34,481 nt of DNA from JAHCHL01 sp964546835. Lineage in GTDB: Bacteria > Armatimonadota > Fimbriimonadia > Fimbriimonadales > ATM1. The notes beneath the pieces were generated by a model. It ran no database searches. It saw only the letters and a program-made list of their open reading frames with translations, and was not told where the DNA came from. Positions within the stretch are counted from its first letter, which is position 1, and each line of letters opens with the position of its first letter. A program made the translations under genes and the position numbers. Location of the stretch: the NCBI GenBank assembly GCA_964546835.1, contig CAZJKW010000009.1, forward strand, positions 1 through 34,481, in the 5' to 3' direction. Shown piece after piece: positions 31,396 through 34,481 of this stretch.

Positions 31396-32936
31396 TAGTG
31401 TTCGTCCCCCTTGAGTTCGTCCTTCTTTTGCTCGCTCGAAAGCACAAAAGCACCTTTAGACGCGATGATTTCGCCGTCTTCAAGCCCGCTTTCAACCGCA
31501 ACCCTATCACCGTCGCGCTCACCAATCACGATCTCGTGCTTCTCAAATGCTCCATCATGTTTCACGAACACAAAAGTCTTCTTGTCCTCCGTCACGACCG
31601 CCGAGAGCGGAATCACAAGCTCCTCACGAGCTGATCCGATGCCAAGATGTACAGTGGCAAACATGTCGGGCTTGAGCATCCCGGCAGAACCTACGACGAG
31701 ACATTGAGCCGGAATGGAACGAGTCTTGGGATCAACACGGGTCCCAACTACCTGCACAACGCCCTCAAACTCTTGTCCTGGCAAAGAGGCGACCGTGATC
31801 CGAACCCTTGCACCTTTGCGCACCTTTGCCGAGTCTTGTTCTGGCACGTTAGCAGACACCCAAACTGACCTCAGGTTCTCCACTTCCATGAGCACCTGGG
31901 TTCGATCTACTGCTTGACCTTTGGTGACATCGAGATGAGTGACAGTCCCCGAAATGGGAGCTACCAGAGCAACCCTACCGACAGATGCTCCACCCGAACC
32001 AGAGTTGGATCGGTACACAGCTTGGGCATTTGCGATGCCGCGATTGGCACTCGACAGAGCCGACTCGGCCGCTCGCACTCTGATCCGTGCCCGGTTAAGT
32101 TCGAGTTCACTCGATTTCACCTCAGCTTCGGCAATCTGAAGCTCTTTGGCGTTTAGAAGTCCTCGCGATGCGATGTTTTTTTCGCGGTCGTAGGTAGCCT
32201 TAGCGTTCTCGATTTTTGCCTTGGCGCGATCCAGTCGAATCTGGTCTTGTTGGAGTTCTAGTCGGGCCGCTTCCAGCTCGGACTTGGAGACAATCCCGTC
32301 GCGGTACAAGTTTTCCAATCGCCGGAGTTGTTCGGCGTGACTTGCCTGTTCTTTCTGAACGCTTAGAAGTTCACTCTGCGCTTCGTTCAAGTCATTTTGT
32401 GCCTGCTGAACCGGAGCTTGGCTGAACGCACCCGCTTTCGCGAGATCCCGCTGCCTGGTGAGATTGGTTCTTGCCGCGTTCAGCTTCGCGATGGCTAGTT
32501 CAACCTCAGAACGCGACTGTTGAACATCCGATTTGGCTGCATCACGCACACGGGTGGCCTCCGCGATCGTTGACCATGCTTCTGAGAGTTCCGGAGATTC
32601 GATGATCGCTAGGGTTTGGCCCTGGCGAACTGCGTCGCCGAGCCGCACCGAAATCGAGAGAACTCTTCCTGCTACTGGCGGAGTAACCACCGCTTTGCCA
32701 CGATCAGTGCTTGTGACCGTTCCAGGAACTTGGAGGGACTCCTGAATCTCTTCCCTGCGAACGACGGTCGTCTCAATGCCAGCGATCTTTTGGGCTTCAT
32801 CCGTGAGCTTGACCTGGCCCTCGACGTGGCCCGCTTCCTCTTCTTTGCCGTGTTCGTCAGCATGAGGGGCTTCCGGTGACTTGCCGCACCCAGCCAAGAG
32901 CACCAAAGCCAGAACGAATAGTCCGAGTTTTCTCAC
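31395..32936 (-). CDS. czcB: RND efflux membrane-fusion (adaptor) lipoprotein, CzcB-like
   Basis: 513 residues. A lipoprotein signal (LVLLAGC, Cys at 17) anchors it in the inner membrane; a short His/Glu-rich region follows (PHADEHGKEEEAGHVEG) that could bind metal. Then the barrel-sandwich half-motif (VTPPVAGRVLSISVRLGDAVRQGQ), a very long alpha-helical hairpin (about 110-310, longer than in CusB), the second half-motif (APISGTVTHLDVTKGQAV) and a beta barrel. It bridges CzcA and CzcC. The start is GTG, overlapping the czcC stop as GTGA. Confidence 0.94.
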   Translation of the reverse strand: MRKLGLFVLALVLLAGCGKSPEAPHADEHGKEEEAGHVEGQVKLTDEAQKIAGIETTVVRREEIQESLQVPGTVTSTDRGKAVVTPPVAGRVLSISVRLGDAVRQGQTLAIIESPELSEAWSTIAEATRVRDAAKSDVQQSRSEVELAIAKLNAARTNLTRQRDLAKAGAFSQAPVQQAQNDLNEAQSELLSVQKEQASHAEQLRRLENLYRDGIVSKSELEAARLELQQDQIRLDRAKAKIENAKATYDREKNIASRGLLNAKELQIAEAEVKSSELELNRARIRVRAAESALSSANRGIANAQAVYRSNSGSGGASVGRVALVAPISGTVTHLDVTKGQAVDRTQVLMEVENLRSVWVSANVPEQDSAKVRKGARVRITVASLPGQEFEGVVQVVGTRVDPKTRSIPAQCLVVGSAGMLKPDMFATVHLGIGSAREELVIPLSAVVTEDKKTFVFVKHDGAFEKHEIVIGERDGDRVAVESGLEDGEIIASKGAFVLSSEQKKDELKGDEH

Positions 32937-34129
32937 TTCAGCACCTCCGCCAGGAATCCAGCAGCCTTGTACTGCCCAATCACCGCAAGTGAAAGTTGCT
33001 GCCTCGCTTCAACGAGTTCCTGCTCGACCTCCCGCAAAGCGCGGGTTGCTTCCAGCACGTCAATCTGCGTTCCAAAGCCTTCAGAAAAACCCTTCTGAGA
33101 CTTGGTGACAAGGTCACGGGCTGACCCAAGAATCGCCTCATATCTCTGAATGCGAGCTTGCCGAGCATCAATCTCGATTTTCGTGGCTTCGAGTTCGAGT
33201 TTCGCATTGGCTGTCGCATCAAGCAGTTGCTTGCGAGCCGCCTCTGCCTTGAGGCTTGCGGCGCGACTCTCGTTTCTTGCCCTGCCGTGATCGAGAATCG
33301 CCCAAGTGATCTGGGCCCGTCCAACAAAGTAACCACGATCATTTCCCCAGGGAGACCTCACAAGCTGCAAACTGAATTCCGGGCGGTTGGAGACACTGGC
33401 AACCTTGGCTTCTGCCTCCGCAATGAGGACCTCAGCTTTGAGTTTTAGCAGGTCGGGTCGCTCGTCCACAGTCGGACTGGTTAGCACCTCAATGGAAGCA
33501 TCCGGCTCAACGCTCAGGCTGTCTGCTCCTGAACCAACCAAACCGGAGAGTCGTTTCATCGCGGCGGCGAAGTGGGCTCGGCGAAGCTCAGACGCCTGTT
33601 TCGCCCGTTCAAGTTCGATGTTCGCCCTTGTGACCTGAAGTTCCGCGACCTTGCCTTCGTCAAACCGTCGTTTGGTCGCGTTGAAAAGGCCCTCAGCGAC
33701 GGTCAGAAGTTCGGTCGAGACTTCGCTTTGGTGTTTTGCCGAAACCGCCTCGGCAAACGCCGTCAGGACCTCGGCCTGGAGTTCGGTTGCCACTGCTCGG
33801 TAAGCCGCGAGTGCACGCTCGACACCTGCCGCGCCCAAGGCTCTGGCAGATCTTTGACGACCAAAGAGGTCGATTCCTTGGGTGAGTGCTAGGTCTTGGT
33901 CGGTTGCGCCGACGTCATTTCGACTCGATGCGCCAACGGCGAGTTCGAGTGGTGAGAGAGCACCAAGGGACTTGGCGGTCGCTCTTGCCTCTTCTATTAG
34001 AAGTTTCGCGGCGGCGAGGGCAGGGCGGTTTTGAGACGCCAACTTGAGTGCGTCTTGGGCAGATATCTGGGATTGGGCTTGGCACACGGTGATTGCCAAG
34101 AGGAAAATGATTGTGAGTGGTTTGTTCAA
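32933..34129 (-). CDS. czcC: Outer-membrane efflux channel, CzcC/TolC-like
   Basis: 398 residues with a signal peptide (MNKPLTIIFLLAITVCQA|QSQ) and two outer-membrane-factor repeats, mostly long helices (LKLASQNRPALAAAKLLIEEAR; later FSEGFGTQIDVLEATRALREVEQELVEARQQL). The length and the GIDLFGRQRSAR motif fit CzcC. Three copies form the trans-periplasmic exit duct. The start is TTG 34129 with GGAG six bases upstream. It is the first gene of the three-gene efflux block, preceded by a partial Cys/His-rich ORF 44 bases upstream. Confidence 0.93.
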   Translation of the reverse strand: MNKPLTIIFLLAITVCQAQSQISAQDALKLASQNRPALAAAKLLIEEARATAKSLGALSPLELAVGASSRNDVGATDQDLALTQGIDLFGRQRSARALGAAGVERALAAYRAVATELQAEVLTAFAEAVSAKHQSEVSTELLTVAEGLFNATKRRFDEGKVAELQVTRANIELERAKQASELRRAHFAAAMKRLSGLVGSGADSLSVEPDASIEVLTSPTVDERPDLLKLKAEVLIAEAEAKVASVSNRPEFSLQLVRSPWGNDRGYFVGRAQITWAILDHGRARNESRAASLKAEAARKQLLDATANAKLELEATKIEIDARQARIQRYEAILGSARDLVTKSQKGFSEGFGTQIDVLEATRALREVEQELVEARQQLSLAVIGQYKAAGFLAEVLK

Positions 34130-34173
34130 AGGTTGCTCCAGAACTTGTTAAGGCTGGAGCAAAGATCGAGCGG

Positions 34174-34481
34174 CTACGCCAAACTCATGACCTCGCACCC
34201 AGCGGATAGCTGAACACGATTCAGAGCGGGAGGTCCTCGTGATGAACGAAGTGAGGGCGGGCCGGTCGGCGGAGCACCTTCTCTAAAGACAAACTGGTTT
34301 TGCACCGAAGCAACAAAGCCAAGTTCAGCGAGAGCCATCGGCGGCGGCAAGATCGCAAGTTCCAGTGCGAATTGGGGAGCGGGCGATAAAGAGTCGAAGC
34401 TCTTGGGAGTCTCGCACTCACGGATTTCGCAGCAATCGTGGCAATCGCCATGCGAATCCGACAGTGATCCCACTGGCTCGG
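34174..34481 (-). CDS. Partial Cys/His-rich ORF upstream of czcC (cut by the right edge)
   Basis: At least 101 codons stay open to the window edge; a GTG at 34473 is possible but the frame continues beyond it. A segment HGDCHDCCEIRECE is followed by a Pro-rich part (LPPPMALAE, EGAPPTGPPSLRSSRGPP). Small exported proteins with Cys/His and Pro-rich ends (CzcI/CusF-like in position, not in sequence) often precede czcCBA genes. If the N-terminus beyond the edge is a signal peptide, it would be a periplasmic metal-binding or sensing protein. Coding status is moderately sure, function is a guess. Confidence 0.45.
   Translation of the reverse strand, partial: EPVGSLSDSHGDCHDCCEIRECETPKSFDSLSPAPQFALELAILPPPMALAELGFVASVQNQFVFREGAPPTGPPSLRSSRGPPALNRVQLSAGCEVMSLA

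Noticed and set aside
28417..34000. Many long ORFs in other frames across the efflux genes
   Set aside because: Higher G+C reduces chance stops; czcA, czcB and czcC are unbroken and family-like on the minus strand, so these frames are shadows.

Overview
The window looks like a piece of chromosome from a diderm (outer-membrane-bearing) bacterium of moderate G+C. Evidence for two membranes: two small beta-barrel-like secreted proteins, a TolC-type outer-membrane channel with a tripartite RND pump, an O-antigen-ligase-type membrane protein, and an ECF sigma / anti-sigma / RseB-like envelope-stress set. A secreted tricorn-like protease, an orphan type IV prepilin-like protein and frequent TTG starts fit Armatimonadota (Fimbriimonadales-like) best in my judgement, but that is an inference without any database search. 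TGA is used as an ordinary stop throughout, so the genetic code is standard.

Layout. 1-711 (minus): the end of a histidine-biosynthesis-like operon. The hisB-like gene carries an in-frame TGA where the family has a glycine and lacks several expected metal ligands; it is followed by a hisA-like gene cut by the window edge. 795-1831 (minus): beta-barrel-like protein and ndk. 1879-5738 (plus): tightly overlapping operon of class III aminotransferase, alpha/beta hydrolase, threonine aldolase and spermidine synthase. 5814-9800 (plus): tricorn-like protease and a prepilin-like protein. 9797-11827 (minus): purF and a Fur-family regulator. 11974-12171 (plus): a small basic protein with strong expression signals. 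12220-15607 (minus): a small membrane protein, an NtrC-type regulator without a DNA-binding domain, its NtrB-like kinase, and a secreted hypothetical protein. 15759-18442 (plus): second beta-barrel-like protein, then ECF sigma factor, anti-sigma factor and RseB-like sensor. 18489-22584 (plus): PBP1A and PBP2. 22562-26407 (minus): O-antigen ligase/TPR protein and two family 2 glycosyltransferases. 26538-28037 (plus): LysM-SH3-NlpC/P60 wall hydrolase. 28164-28239: tRNA-Glu. 28297-34481 (minus): heavy-metal efflux operon czcCBA with a partial Cys/His-rich ORF upstream.

How the parts fit. Roughly 15.7-28 kb is an envelope block: stress-sensing sigma system, peptidoglycan synthases, surface polysaccharide genes and a peptidoglycan hydrolase. 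The 1.9-5.7 kb operon is polyamine/amino-acid metabolism. The metal-efflux operon is visibly more G+C-rich than most of what precedes it and begins directly after tRNA-Glu, where a 17-bp inverted copy of the tRNA 3' end is found; this suggests an acquired island, although no integrase lies in the window.

Points most worth a second look: the broken and catalytically degenerate his genes, the HTH-less sigma-54 activator, the tRNA-end inverted repeat at the efflux island border, the small highly expressed orphan protein, the duplicated Cys-containing repeat at the end of PBP1A, and the repeated use of TTGA stop/start overlaps and of promoters that appear to give leaderless mRNAs.
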